From the NCBI RefSeq assembly GCF_001747105.1, contig NZ_MDGQ01000004.1:301539-365538 (forward strand): a stretch of 64,000 bases of DNA, in the 5' to 3' direction. The position numbers were made by a program, and so were the translations under genes. Below the pieces are notes generated by a model that saw only the letters and a program-made list of their open reading frames with translations, searched no databases and was not told the DNA's origin. The first letter of the stretch is position 1. The number at the start of each line of letters is the position of its first letter. Source of the stretch: Roseivirga misakiensis (lineage in GTDB: Bacteria > Bacteroidota > Bacteroidia > Cytophagales > Cyclobacteriaceae). Positions 44,315 to 52,919 of the stretch are shown here, piece after piece.

Positions 44315-45022
44315 ATGCAAGCTGTTAGCATTCAAACAACACAAAACATTCAGCTCGAGTATCCGATTGCTGGAATTGCAGATCGATTGCTGGCATTTGC
44401 TATTGATCTGTGTATCATGTTGGGCTTCTTTTTGCTATTCAATTTCATCAGTCGTCTGCTCGGACTTGGAGGCTTAGCCGTGAATTTAACTTTAGTCGTG
44501 GCGGCCTATCTCTACCGGCTCGTTGCGGAGGTCTTTTTTAATGGTCAAACTGCTGGAAAGGTAGCTTTGAGAATTAAAGTGGTAAAACTAGACGGAAGTA
44601 CGCCCTCTTTTGCGGCCTATTTCCTTCGCTGGCTTTTAGAAGTAATTGACTTTTTAATAGTAGGTCTCGGTGTTGTCTTTATTATCTTAACTAAAAGAGG
44701 TCAGCGTGTTGGCGATCTACTTGCAGGAACTACAGTGGTTAAAATCAAAAAAATTACCTCCACTAACCTTCAGAATAAAGTTTTGATGGACAAAGTGGAT
44801 GAAGCCTATGAACCACAAATTTTCGAGGCCGCTAACATCAATGATGCTGAGGTAAGATTGATTAAAGATGCCCTAAGAGCTTTTAAAAATGACGCTAACC
44901 AAAAGCCAATAACGCTAATCGAGCGCAAGATTAAGGAGAAATACAATATCCAGAGTGACTTGCCGACCGTTAAGTTTCTCTATACGCTTTTAAGAGATCA
45001 TACATACTATGTCACCAAGTAG
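44315..45022 (+). CDS. RDD-family membrane protein
   Basis: 235 residues. The RDD domain is clear: YPIAGIADRLLAFAIDLCIML at the start with the Arg-Asp pair, then GQTAGKVALRIKVVKLDG and RGQRVGDLLAGTTVVKIKK. About three membrane helices and a cytoplasmic C-terminal ~90 residues. RDD proteins are poorly understood; some affect ion homeostasis. Divergent from the SpoIIM-like gene and typical of the MoxR/DUF58 neighbourhood. Overlaps the next gene by 14 bp. Confidence 0.88.
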   Translation: MQAVSIQTTQNIQLEYPIAGIADRLLAFAIDLCIMLGFFLLFNFISRLLGLGGLAVNLTLVVAAYLYRLVAEVFFNGQTAGKVALRIKVVKLDGSTPSFAAYFLRWLLEVIDFLIVGLGVVFIILTKRGQRVGDLLAGTTVVKIKKITSTNLQNKVLMDKVDEAYEPQIFEAANINDAEVRLIKDALRAFKNDANQKPITLIERKIKEKYNIQSDLPTVKFLYTLLRDHTYYVTK

Positions 45023-45620
45023 GTACATATACCTTCTTTTTTTCTTTTTTCTAGGTATTGGTATAATCCATGGGCAATCAAATTTTCCAAAGGAGTATTT
45101 GGCGGAAGATTGGGCACCAAAATTAGATTCGCTTCGTACGGCACTCGGTAAAAACGTGTCGTTTAAAAACAAGAAAGGCATGGAGTTAGCCACTTTACTC
45201 GCGCTTTCTCACTACCCCGAATTACAAGACAGAAAAGTAAAGGTGATCATTAAAAACATGAGAGGAGCACCTGTAGAGGCTAGTTTTGGTGTTTTCAATT
45301 TCATAAAACCTCGACGAAAAAAAGTTTACAAGATTCTTATACAGGAAAACTCTTTCATGGAGCGGCTCAGCCTCAATAAGCAAGTCGCAGCTTTGGGCCA
45401 TGAAATGGCTCATTTTATCCAATACGAACAAAGAAAATACTTCGGCACCCTCTTTACTTTACTGCAATATGTTATCTCAGATAAGTATAGACTCAGGTTT
45501 GAAAAGCAGGCAGATGAGTTGGCTGTGTTACACAACCTCGGACCACAAATGCTAGACTTTGCCTTTTATAGCTCCGACGATCAAATCAGGGAATACATGA
45601 AAAGCCTAGACAATGACTAA
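45009..45620 (+). CDS. exported HExxH metallopeptidase-like protein
   Basis: 203 residues. Signal peptide YIYLLFFFFLGIGIIHGQ. The motif ALGHEMAHFIQYEQR gives HExxH, and FEKQADELAVLHNLG downstream supplies the ExxxD-type third ligand, as in M48-like or gluzincin peptidases. No close family match was recognised, and the substrate is unknown. It overlaps the RDD gene by 14 bp and the cytochrome-b5-like gene by 8 bp, so all three are one unit. Confidence 0.72.
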   Translation: MSPSRYIYLLFFFFLGIGIIHGQSNFPKEYLAEDWAPKLDSLRTALGKNVSFKNKKGMELATLLALSHYPELQDRKVKVIIKNMRGAPVEASFGVFNFIKPRRKKVYKILIQENSFMERLSLNKQVAALGHEMAHFIQYEQRKYFGTLFTLLQYVISDKYRLRFEKQADELAVLHNLGPQMLDFAFYSSDDQIREYMKSLDND

Positions 45621-45843
45621 GGTATATTCCAAAAGCCAATTGGCTCTGCGTAACGGGCAAGATCGAGAAGAAATATGGGTCGCGTTTCAAGGTAAGATTT
45701 ACGATGTCACAACTTCTAAACTTTGGCGTAATGGTGAGCACTACGAACATTGGGCCGGACAAGACCTTACTGATGAGCTAAAAGATGCTCCCCATACCTC
45801 AGGAGTTTTCGAGAAATTTGAAGTCATAGGCGTTCTAGGCTAA
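45613..45843 (+). CDS. cytochrome b5-like heme/steroid-binding domain protein
   Basis: 76 residues, a stand-alone domain: EEIWVAFQGKIYDVTTSKLW, GEHYEHWAGQDLTDELKDAPHTSGVFEKF. Two His (in GEHYEHWAGQDLT and DAPHTSG) sit where cytochrome b5-like proteins hold ligand. There is no membrane anchor or signal peptide, so it is probably cytoplasmic. Binding of heme versus another ligand is not decided. Confidence 0.82.
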   Translation: MTKVYSKSQLALRNGQDREEIWVAFQGKIYDVTTSKLWRNGEHYEHWAGQDLTDELKDAPHTSGVFEKFEVIGVLG

Positions 45844-45910
45844 CGATTCAGACGGTAGCAAACGCATCTGTCAAACCGACGACCAACACTAGCGATAATC
45901 CCGTGATTTC

Positions 45911-45941
45911 GTTGAACTATTTCAGAAAAATATTAGTTTTG
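45911..45941 (+). promoter_or_regulatory. candidate promoter of the 46.1-kb lipoprotein gene
   Basis: GTTG (45911-45914), exact 19-bp spacer, TAGTTTTG (45934-45941). It would give a leader of about 150 bases that includes a TCTGGT/ACCAGA hairpin. Confidence 0.5.
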
Positions 45942-46095
45942 CCCCAGTTGACTGACATCAACATTTTCGCCATTGGAATACAGTTATGGGTAATTTGAAT
46001 ACACTTTTTACCACTTAACGAAGAAAACGTTCCATTCGTCGAAAGAATTTGACGGTCTGGTTAGAGATGACCAGATTTGAAGAAATCGAACTGAC

Positions 46096-46551
46096 ATGAG
46101 GAGAATTAAACTACTTGCTGCTTTGATAGCGCTCGCCCTAATGAATAGCTGCGCTTCGTCGAAAAATGATGAACCATTGTACTTCAAAGATGGTATAGCT
46201 AACCTTGAAGGTATGTGGGTATTATCTGGTGAGAATCCTTCAGAACTTGACGTCATTCTTGACCTAGCCTTAAATGGGAACTCCGTGGATATCAAGGCTT
46301 GGGGCAAAAATGTAAAATCAAATAACGTCGTTCGTTACAAAGATCAAATCCTAATTTCTTATACCACCACCAGTGGAGATAAATTCAGTATTCTAGGCCA
46401 ACTTGAAAACAATAACCAGATGCGTATTTCACGGACTTCCGAAGAATTGAATAGCTTCATGCCGATCGGTCAGTTAGGCGAAAAAGTATATCGATTGACT
46501 AGAATAAAAGAGGGCCGAAGGCTGGTTGTTAAAAACACTCCTCAACAATAA
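46096..46551 (+). CDS. small lipoprotein, unknown function
   Basis: 151 residues. Lipoprotein signal MRRIKLLAALIALALMNSC with the lipobox Cys19. The mature part is a small beta-rich domain (NLEGMWVLSGENPSELDV, DQILISYTTTSGDKFSILG, EKVYRLTRIKEGRRLVV) of lipocalin-like appearance. Family not recognised. Confidence 0.65.
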   Translation: MRRIKLLAALIALALMNSCASSKNDEPLYFKDGIANLEGMWVLSGENPSELDVILDLALNGNSVDIKAWGKNVKSNNVVRYKDQILISYTTTSGDKFSILGQLENNNQMRISRTSEELNSFMPIGQLGEKVYRLTRIKEGRRLVVKNTPQQ

Positions 46552-46633
46552 TCCTCCAACAAAGCATTTACCCAAAGTAAGGAAAGTCCATGGCGCGACT
46601 ATTCTAGCTGTGGGTCTTGATTCACATATAATT

Positions 46634-46723
46634 CCCGTTTTTTTGATAAACTGACACGGTTAGCCGCAAGAGAAGTATATCTTGCAACTTAGCGCTGTGT
46701 AAGCCCAATTGATGCGGCTTGCA
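46634..46723 (+). promoter_or_regulatory. structured leader before the GlcNAc-kinase/murQ genes
   Basis: The 204-bp gap contains a T-run (46638-46644), a hairpin GCAAGA/TCTTGC (46666-46671, 46680-46685), a competing 7-bp pair AGCCGCA (46662-46668) with TGCGGCT (46713-46719), and a GGCT/AGCC hairpin. Mutually exclusive pairings can indicate a switch, but no known riboswitch class was recognised. Confidence 0.3.
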
Positions 46724-46755
46724 GCCATTAATCAAAAGAGCAATTTAACTGAGGG

Positions 46756-47589
46756 ATGAAAATACTTATTGCCGACAGTGGTTTTACCAAAACAGATTGG
46801 CGGGTAATTGACGACAAGGGGGATATTTCTCAAGCCAAAACGGAAGGCATCAACCCGTATTACCAAAGCGAAGAAGAAATCTTAAGGGAAATCCAGAATC
46901 TCCATAATCAGGTACCAGAAAAAATCGATCGTATTCACTACTACGGTACAGGTTGCTCTTCTGCCCACAACCGAGAAAAAATAGCCAAACTCCTAAAGCG
47001 CTATTACCCACATGCAGAAATTGAGGTAAATCACGACCTTTTGGCAGCCGCTCGTTCCCTCTGTGGTGAACAGCCAGGTATTGCGTGTATTATTGGTACT
47101 GGTACTAATTCCTGTAGTTATGATGGCCAGAACATCGAGGATAATGTTCCATCACTAGGGTGGGCCGTCGCTGACGAGGGTGGAGGCACTTATTTGGGTA
47201 AAACTATGCTCACTGATTACTATCGGAAAGATATACCAGAGCATCTCCGAAAAACTTTTAAAGAAGAGTTTGAACTTACCAGAGATGGTTTCCTGAATAA
47301 GATGTACCAAGAGCCTATGCCAGGACGCTTTCTAGCCAGTTTTGCGAAGTTTATTGGCAAGCACATCAACGATCCGTATATGTATAACCTTGTTGCTCAT
47401 GGCTTTGACTTGTTCCTCACAAAAAACGTATTGAAGTATAAGGATTGTAAGGATTTACCCGTGCACTTTACAGGTTCTGTAGCATATTACTTTGGCGATA
47501 TTCTCAGGAATGTGGCACAGGAAAAAGGCCTGCATATAAAACATATAACACAACAACCCATTGCTGGGTTGACACTATTTCATCAATAA
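46756..47589 (+). CDS. BadF/BcrA-type N-acetylglucosamine (amino-sugar) kinase
   Basis: 277 residues. ASKHA-fold sugar kinase: N-terminal phosphate loop IADSGFTKTDWRVID, the ACIIGTGTNSCSYDG phosphate-2 loop, LGWAVADEGGGTYLGK, and the adenosine-binding LPVHFTGSVAYYFGDIL. Placement beside murQ suggests it phosphorylates MurNAc and/or GlcNAc recovered from peptidoglycan (MurK-like role), giving MurNAc-6P for MurQ. Specificity is inferred from context only. Confidence 0.85.
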   Translation: MKILIADSGFTKTDWRVIDDKGDISQAKTEGINPYYQSEEEILREIQNLHNQVPEKIDRIHYYGTGCSSAHNREKIAKLLKRYYPHAEIEVNHDLLAAARSLCGEQPGIACIIGTGTNSCSYDGQNIEDNVPSLGWAVADEGGGTYLGKTMLTDYYRKDIPEHLRKTFKEEFELTRDGFLNKMYQEPMPGRFLASFAKFIGKHINDPYMYNLVAHGFDLFLTKNVLKYKDCKDLPVHFTGSVAYYFGDILRNVAQEKGLHIKHITQQPIAGLTLFHQ

Positions 47590-47610
47590 CTCGAAGGCTA
47601 AACGACAAAC

Positions 47611-48423
47611 ATGAACATTACAGAATCAGAGTCTAATCATCAGGATTTAGATAAAATGTCGGTGAAAGAATTACTCACCAACATCAATCAAGAGGATCAA
47701 ACTGTCGCTTTAGCAGTGCAAAAAGTAATTCCGCAAATCGAAGGCTTGGTTCGGGAAATAGTGCCTCGAATGCAAATTGGAGGGCGTATTTTCTACATCG
47801 GTGCAGGTACTAGTGGTCGGTTAGGCGTGGTTGATGCCTCTGAATGTCCTCCCACCTATGGCGTAGAGCAAGGCATGGTTGTCGGCATTATAGCTGGTGG
47901 TGACTCGGCTATTAGAAACAGCGTTGAGTTTGCCGAAGATAGTACGGAACAAGCGTGGGAAGACTTGCAAGAATACTTGATCAATCACAAGGATATTGTG
48001 ATCGGGATAGCTGCTTCTGGTACTACTCCTTATGTGATTAACGGGTTGAAAAAAGCCAAGGAAAATGGAATTCTAACTGGTTGTATTACCTGTAACCCTG
48101 ATAGTCCATTGGCTTGGGAGGCTGAATTTCCGATAGAACCGATCGTAGGGCCGGAATTTGTGACTGGTAGCACTCGAATGAAAGCTGGTACTGCACAAAA
48201 ATTGGTACTCAATATGATTTCTACCTCGGTTATGATCCAACTAGGCCGTGTAAAAGGAAACCGCATGGTAGACATGCAGCTGTCGAATAACAAACTGGTC
48301 GATCGGGGTGCTAAAATGATCATGGAAATGCTTCAAGTCAATTATAAGATCGCCGAAGGTCTACTCAAAGAACATGGTTCGGTACGTAAAGTCATCGATT
48401 TTATAAAAGACTCTAATGCATAG
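47611..48423 (+). CDS. murQ: N-acetylmuramic acid 6-phosphate etherase MurQ
   Basis: 270 residues. Cleaves the lactyl ether of MurNAc-6-phosphate to give GlcNAc-6-phosphate and D-lactate in peptidoglycan recycling. Signature FYIGAGTSGRLGVVDASECPPTYG is read in pieces, and the SIS-domain IGIAASGTTPYVING and GPEFVTGSTRMKAGTAQK are present. Starts 21 bases after the kinase and overlaps the next gene by 8 bp. Confidence 0.95.
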   Translation: MNITESESNHQDLDKMSVKELLTNINQEDQTVALAVQKVIPQIEGLVREIVPRMQIGGRIFYIGAGTSGRLGVVDASECPPTYGVEQGMVVGIIAGGDSAIRNSVEFAEDSTEQAWEDLQEYLINHKDIVIGIAASGTTPYVINGLKKAKENGILTGCITCNPDSPLAWEAEFPIEPIVGPEFVTGSTRMKAGTAQKLVLNMISTSVMIQLGRVKGNRMVDMQLSNNKLVDRGAKMIMEMLQVNYKIAEGLLKEHGSVRKVIDFIKDSNA

Positions 48424-48985
48424 TATAGAGCCATATTACAATTGGCTGAAGTATTATAATGTAGCAGAAGACCCCAACTCGCCTTACGATGGGAAAGAGT
48501 ATAATTTCGATTCGTATTCGGAAAACATCTACGGCTACTATATTGACCCGCATTGGGACTTTATGGGTTCTGAAACCCTTTACATTAAAATCCTCTATAC
48601 CGATTACGACCGGGGATTTATCATTATCGAATTTATAGGAGAATGGAATGACGCGCTGAATAATGACATCATGTTCCTTAAACGGAATATCATAGATCAT
48701 TTCAATGGTTATGGGATTAATAAATACCTATTGATCGGCGAAAACATCCTTAATTTTCATGGATCTGATGACAGCTATTATGAAGAGTGGTTTGAAGATG
48801 TTGAAGATGGATGGATTACAGGCATGAACTTTCCCGCCTTCATACAAGATGAGATGAAAGTCTACAATATCGACAGTTATATCAACTTTGGCGGACAGCT
48901 AGACATTGTGAATTGGCGAACGTTGAAGCCAGTTATCCTATTCGAACAAGTCGATCGTATCATAGGGCGAAGAATAGGAATTTAG
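48416..48985 (+). CDS. acidic protein of unknown function after murQ
   Basis: 189 residues, not recognised. Soluble, rich in Asp/Glu, Tyr and Trp (YNWLKYYNVAEDPNSPYDG, YIDPHWDFMGSETLYIKILY, SDDSYYEEWFEDVEDG-like). It has neither signal peptide nor membrane segment. It starts inside the murQ coding region (8-bp overlap), so it is translated with murQ. The end is 6 bases from the convergent SprT-like gene. Confidence 0.68.
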   Translation: MHSIEPYYNWLKYYNVAEDPNSPYDGKEYNFDSYSENIYGYYIDPHWDFMGSETLYIKILYTDYDRGFIIIEFIGEWNDALNNDIMFLKRNIIDHFNGYGINKYLLIGENILNFHGSDDSYYEEWFEDVEDGWITGMNFPAFIQDEMKVYNIDSYINFGGQLDIVNWRTLKPVILFEQVDRIIGRRIGI

Positions 48986-48991
48986 CGCTGA

Positions 48992-49597
48992 TTAGCGAAC
49001 CTGTTCTACTTCAACAAGAATCGGGATGAGGTATCTTCTTTGATTGGACAAATCCAAACAAACTGCTCGAGTTCTATTCGTTTTTATCTTTCTAAAAGCC
49101 CTTTTTCTGAATACAAACTCCTGTCCAGGCAAAAGATTTCTCAAAGTCGGGCCATCGGATTTAGTCAGGTCATAATTAGAGACGGCTTGCAGTAATTTTG
49201 GGTCTGCTGCGGTACTAGCCTTAGGGTTTTTCATGTGTTTTGCCAAAGCTCGTAGAATGTCATCAGGAAAAACTTCTGGCCTTAAAAGTGGCAGCATTAG
49301 CTGCTGAAAAGTTCGTTTCCACTCAATTCCGTGCGGTTTTTGTCTAGATTTTGGCTGATGGACCACTCTATGTGCCACTTCATGCACATAAGTAATCAAG
49401 AATTGATAAGGGTTGAGATCGTGATTTACTGTAACCGAATGGTTTGCCGTTTTGGGATCATACCTATAATCTCCAAGTTTAGAAGATCGCGCCCGAGTAA
49501 GTTTAAAATCAAAAGGTGCTTCAACCCATAGTTGTGTGCAATAAGACAGTGCTGCTTGAGGCACTTTACCCGTTAATGCTTCTTCTATCGAAATCAC
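48992..49597 (-). CDS. SprT-like zinc metallopeptidase
   Basis: 201 residues. The SprT/Spartan signature YVHEVAHRVVHQPKSRQKPHGIEWKR supplies HExxH and the third His. A C-terminal domain (FRKIKTNRTRAVCLDLSNQ) follows. SprT-family proteins are DNA-protein-crosslink-type or uncharacterised proteases. GTG start shares its G with the der stop codon (TAGTG), so it is translationally coupled to der. Confidence 0.85.
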   Translation of the reverse strand: MISIEEALTGKVPQAALSYCTQLWVEAPFDFKLTRARSSKLGDYRYDPKTANHSVTVNHDLNPYQFLITYVHEVAHRVVHQPKSRQKPHGIEWKRTFQQLMLPLLRPEVFPDDILRALAKHMKNPKASTAADPKLLQAVSNYDLTKSDGPTLRNLLPGQEFVFRKRAFRKIKTNRTRAVCLDLSNQRRYLIPILVEVEQVR

Positions 49598-50904
49598 TAT
49601 TTCTTTCGGAATACTAGTTTAATTGGAACACCTTCGAAATCGAAACTCTCTCTGATATTATTTTCAAGATACCGCTCATACGGTGCCTTTATATACTGTG
49701 GTAGATTGCAGAAAAATGCGATCGTTGGCGCATGGGTTGGCAACTGGGTAATGTACTTGATCTTAATGTGCTTTCCTTTTAAAGCCGGTGGCGGGAAACG
49801 ATCAATTTGTGGTAAAATCGCATCATTGAGCGCAGAAGTAGATATTTTTCTAATTCTATTATGATAAACTTTTACGGCCAGCTCTATGGCTTGGAAAATC
49901 CTTTGTTTCTGGGTGACAGAAGTGAAAATCTGTGGAATCCAATTCAAATGACCCAATTTTTCTTCTAGCTGCGCTTTTGCCTTATTCATGGTGTTAGAAT
50001 CCTTTTCAATAAGGTCCCACTTGTTCATCATGAGCATAAGGCCCTTCTTATATTTCAGCGCCAAGCTAATTAAGTTCATGTCTTGTGCTTCCAGACCACG
50101 AACAGCGTCTACCATAATGATACAGACATCTGAATCCTGAAGGGCCTGAAGGGCGCGCATCACAGAATAAAACTCAATGTCTTCATGCACCTTAGATTTC
50201 TTTCGAACACCAGCGGTATCAGTCAAGATAAAATCCTGACCATATAATTTGTACCTGGTATTGATTGAATCTCTAGTAGTTCCGGCAACATCCGTCACAA
50301 TCGTGCGCTCCTTACCCAATAGTGCATTCATAAAAGAAGACTTTCCGGCATTGGGGCGACCTAAAATGGCAATTCTAGGGATGCCATCATCTGGATTTTC
50401 GGTCCCTTCATCTTCAAAATGTTTGACTACTTCGTCCAAAAGCTCCCCCGTACCGGCACCACTGGAAGAGGATATTGGGAAAACCTCTCCAAGACCTAGC
50501 CCATAGAACTCGCTCGATTGATATGACCACTCGGCAGTATCGGCCTTATTTGCAGCAATGACCACTGGTTTTTTTAAACCACGAACTATTCTGGCAAAGT
50601 CGTTATCCATTCCGGTTAAACCATCATGGCAGTCGGCCATAAAAATGACAACAGAAGCCTCATTCATCGCCTCTTCGACCTGCTCCCGAATTGCCCCTTC
50701 GAAAACATCTTCGGATCCAGTAACATAGCCTCCCGTATCAATCACAGTGAAATGTTTTCCCACCCACTCGGCATAGCCATAGTGACGGTCACGGGTAACA
50801 CCACTTTCATTATCCATAATGGCTTGTCTTTTCTCCACTAAACGGTTGAAAAAAGTCGATTTACCTACGTTAGGTCTACCTACAATCGCTACAATATTTG
50901 CCAT
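49597..50904 (-). CDS. der: ribosome-assembly GTPase Der (EngA)
   Basis: 435 residues. Two tandem G domains: GRPNVGKSTFFNRL with DTGGY and NKAD (domain 1), and GRPNAGKSSFMNALL with DTAGVRKK and MNKWDLI (domain 2), then the C-terminal KH-like domain ending in FEGVPIKLVFRKK. It is required for 50S maturation. Follows era by 12 bases. Confidence 0.97.
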   Translation of the reverse strand: MANIVAIVGRPNVGKSTFFNRLVEKRQAIMDNESGVTRDRHYGYAEWVGKHFTVIDTGGYVTGSEDVFEGAIREQVEEAMNEASVVIFMADCHDGLTGMDNDFARIVRGLKKPVVIAANKADTAEWSYQSSEFYGLGLGEVFPISSSSGAGTGELLDEVVKHFEDEGTENPDDGIPRIAILGRPNAGKSSFMNALLGKERTIVTDVAGTTRDSINTRYKLYGQDFILTDTAGVRKKSKVHEDIEFYSVMRALQALQDSDVCIIMVDAVRGLEAQDMNLISLALKYKKGLMLMMNKWDLIEKDSNTMNKAKAQLEEKLGHLNWIPQIFTSVTQKQRIFQAIELAVKVYHNRIRKISTSALNDAILPQIDRFPPPALKGKHIKIKYITQLPTHAPTIAFFCNLPQYIKAPYERYLENNIRESFDFEGVPIKLVFRKK

Positions 50905-50916
50905 ACTATTGAAATT

Positions 50917-51804
50917 CTAATTCGCGTAGCCGAAGCCTTTGAGTTTTAGCTCTTTCTTTCTCCAGTCCTGCTCTACTTTTACAAAGGTCTCTAAATGCAC
51001 TTGTTTTCCGAAAAATGTCTCTAAATCTTTTCGTGCTTCGATACCAACTTTTTTGATCGCCTCGCCCTTATGACCGATAATTATGCCTTTTTGGCTTTTC
51101 CGCTCCACATAAATCTCAGCTCTTATTCTGATGATTTTCTCGTCTTCCTTAAACTCCCCCGTTACAACCTGACAACTGTAAGGCACCTCTTTCTTATAGT
51201 TTAAAAAGATTTTCTCTCGGATGATCTCATCCACAAAAAACCTCTCTGGCTTATCTGTGAGTGTATCTTTTGGAAAATAAGCTGGGTGTTCGGGTAAAAG
51301 GTCTACGATTTTCTCGAATAGCTTTTCAATATTTTGCTTTTCTAAGGCCGAAACCATGACAACAGCGTCAAAATCAAACATCTCTTGCCAATAGGCCGCT
51401 TTATCTTCTGCTTGACTCCCTTTAGAAAGGTCAATCTTATTCATGACAAGAATGACAGGCACTTTCTTTTCCTTTAGAAAATTGATCTGCTTCTCCTCTT
51501 CGAATTTCTCATAAAGGTCGGCCACAAACAAGATCACATCTGCATCTTCAAACGAGCTATTGACAAAGCTCATCATAGAATCATGAAGTTTATATTCTGG
51601 TTTGAGAATCCCTGGCGTATCAGAGTAAATGATTTGAAAGTCGTCTCCGCTCAACACACCCATAATACGGTGACGGGTAGTTTGCGCTTTTGAAGTAATT
51701 ATCGAAAGGCGTTCACCCACTAAGGCGTTCATCAACGTTGATTTTCCAACGTTGGGTTTACCGATAATACTCACAAAACCAGCTTTATGCGGTTGACTAC
51801 TCAT
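50917..51804 (-). CDS. era: GTPase Era
   Basis: 295 residues from ATG at 51804 (MSSQPHKAGFVSIIGKPNVGKSTLMNAL). An in-frame start at 51870 would add 22 residues and run through the promoter of the divergent tRNA gene, so it is rejected; AGGAAA directly precedes the chosen ATG. G-domain motifs GKPNVGKST, DTPG and NKIDL, then the KH domain with IIGHKGEAIKKVGIEARKDLE. Era matures 16S rRNA. Its -7 candidate TACCTTTG is at 51831-51824. Confidence 0.96.
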   Translation of the reverse strand: MSSQPHKAGFVSIIGKPNVGKSTLMNALVGERLSIITSKAQTTRHRIMGVLSGDDFQIIYSDTPGILKPEYKLHDSMMSFVNSSFEDADVILFVADLYEKFEEEKQINFLKEKKVPVILVMNKIDLSKGSQAEDKAAYWQEMFDFDAVVMVSALEKQNIEKLFEKIVDLLPEHPAYFPKDTLTDKPERFFVDEIIREKIFLNYKKEVPYSCQVVTGEFKEDEKIIRIRAEIYVERKSQKGIIIGHKGEAIKKVGIEARKDLETFFGKQVHLETFVKVEQDWRKKELKLKGFGYAN

Positions 51805-51831
51805 TTTCCTAAAAATTAAGTGGCAAAGGTA

Positions 51832-51862
51832 CTTGTTTAGAATCGATTTGTCCCTACATTTG
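51832..51862 (+). promoter_or_regulatory. promoter of tRNA-fMet
   Basis: CTTG (51832-51835), exact 19-bp spacer, TACATTTG (51855-51862). The -33 end abuts the era -7 element on the other strand, so the divergent promoters touch. Confidence 0.7.
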
Positions 51863-51868
51863 TATCCC

Positions 51869-51890
51869 ACTTCGGAAAAACGTCCGAAGT
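51869..51890 (+). other. hairpin in the tRNA-fMet 5' leader
   Basis: Perfect 8-bp inverted repeat ACTTCGGA/TCCGAAGT around a 6-base loop, extendable by GTATC/GATAC (51862-51866, 51892-51896). It ends just before the mature tRNA; a processing role is possible. Confidence 0.5.
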
Positions 51891-51898
51891 TGATACAT

Positions 51899-51971
<73 letters not shown>

Positions 51972-51976
51972 CTACT

Positions 51977-52006
51977 AAAAAGGCACTCAATTGAGTGCCT
52001 TTTTTT
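51977..52006 (+). terminator. terminator after tRNA-fMet
   Basis: Perfect palindrome AGGCACTCAATTGAGTGCCT (51981-52000) preceded by four A and followed by six T. Confidence 0.9.
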
Positions 52007-52028
52007 ATGCTCCTCTGCCAACGGATCA

Positions 52029-52796
52029 ATGATAATTTTACCACTCAGAATTAGTATCTTATCTAGGCACTATTACCGTATTGATTTGCATAAGATTAGA
52101 CTAAAGCTATCAGTTCATTTGATTGTCGCATTTGTGGCCTTTACGGTCATCGGAACGCTAAGTCACGAGCTGGGACATATGGCCATAGCTAAAGCCTTGG
52201 GCTACTCCACCACACTTCACTATGCATCAATAAATTATGACTACTCTGAGTCAAATTCGCGCATCAACGAAATCTACAGTCAGTATCATGATGAAATAAA
52301 AGAGGGGATTGATTTCCCGCTGAAGGAGGAGTATGAATCGTTATTTAAAAAACAGAGATCAAACGGACTTTTGGTCTCTCTTGGAGGCCCGCTACAAACC
52401 TGCTTGACCGGGCTCATCGGTATTTTACTCTTAATTTATCAGCGTAAAAAGAACCCCAACAGATTTAACCGATGGAATTGGTTAGGTGTATTTCTGGCGC
52501 TATTCTGGTTAAGAGAGATATTCAACCTGACAATATCGGCAGCCAGTAAATTACTCAACCCAAAGAGTTTAAGTTTCTTTGGCGGGGATGAATTATTTAT
52601 AGCTTATTACCTAAATCTATGGGAAGGCTCTGTCGCCTTATTTCTTGGTATAATAGGCCTTATTATCTCCCTTTTGGTAATATTTAAATACCTGCCCGTC
52701 CAGTTCAGACCAACCTTCATTTTTAGTGGGTTAATAGGTGGCGGCCTTGGTTATTATCTCTGGATTTATCAAGTGGGGCCTTTAATTTTACCCTAG
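52029..52796 (+). CDS. HExxH integral-membrane protein (M50-like)
   Basis: 255 residues, four to five membrane helices. FTVIGTLSHELGHMAIAKALGY (about 40-61, HELGH) is the kind of membrane-embedded HExxH seen in site-2-protease-like families; a second motif with Asp was not found, so protease function is only possible. The start is uncertain because the first ~25 residues are unlike a typical beginning; an in-frame TTG at about 52083 is an alternative. It lies just after the tRNA terminator. Confidence 0.6.
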   Translation: MIILPLRISILSRHYYRIDLHKIRLKLSVHLIVAFVAFTVIGTLSHELGHMAIAKALGYSTTLHYASINYDYSESNSRINEIYSQYHDEIKEGIDFPLKEEYESLFKKQRSNGLLVSLGGPLQTCLTGLIGILLLIYQRKKNPNRFNRWNWLGVFLALFWLREIFNLTISAASKLLNPKSLSFFGGDELFIAYYLNLWEGSVALFLGIIGLIISLLVIFKYLPVQFRPTFIFSGLIGGGLGYYLWIYQVGPLILP

Positions 52797-52919
52797 CCAA
52801 TAGTCGCCGAAAAAGATATTTTTTGAAAAGATGAATTTTAAGGCCTTTTTTTTGATGCAACGATTTTTACTAAAACTGTATCTAAGATGTGAATAGATAT
52901 CATAATATCAATCTATAAC

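Noticed and set aside
51805..51870. Upstream in-frame start for era
   Set aside because: It would add 22 atypical residues and cross the divergent tRNA promoter; the ATG at 51804 has an AGGAAA before it and gives a normal Era N-terminus.
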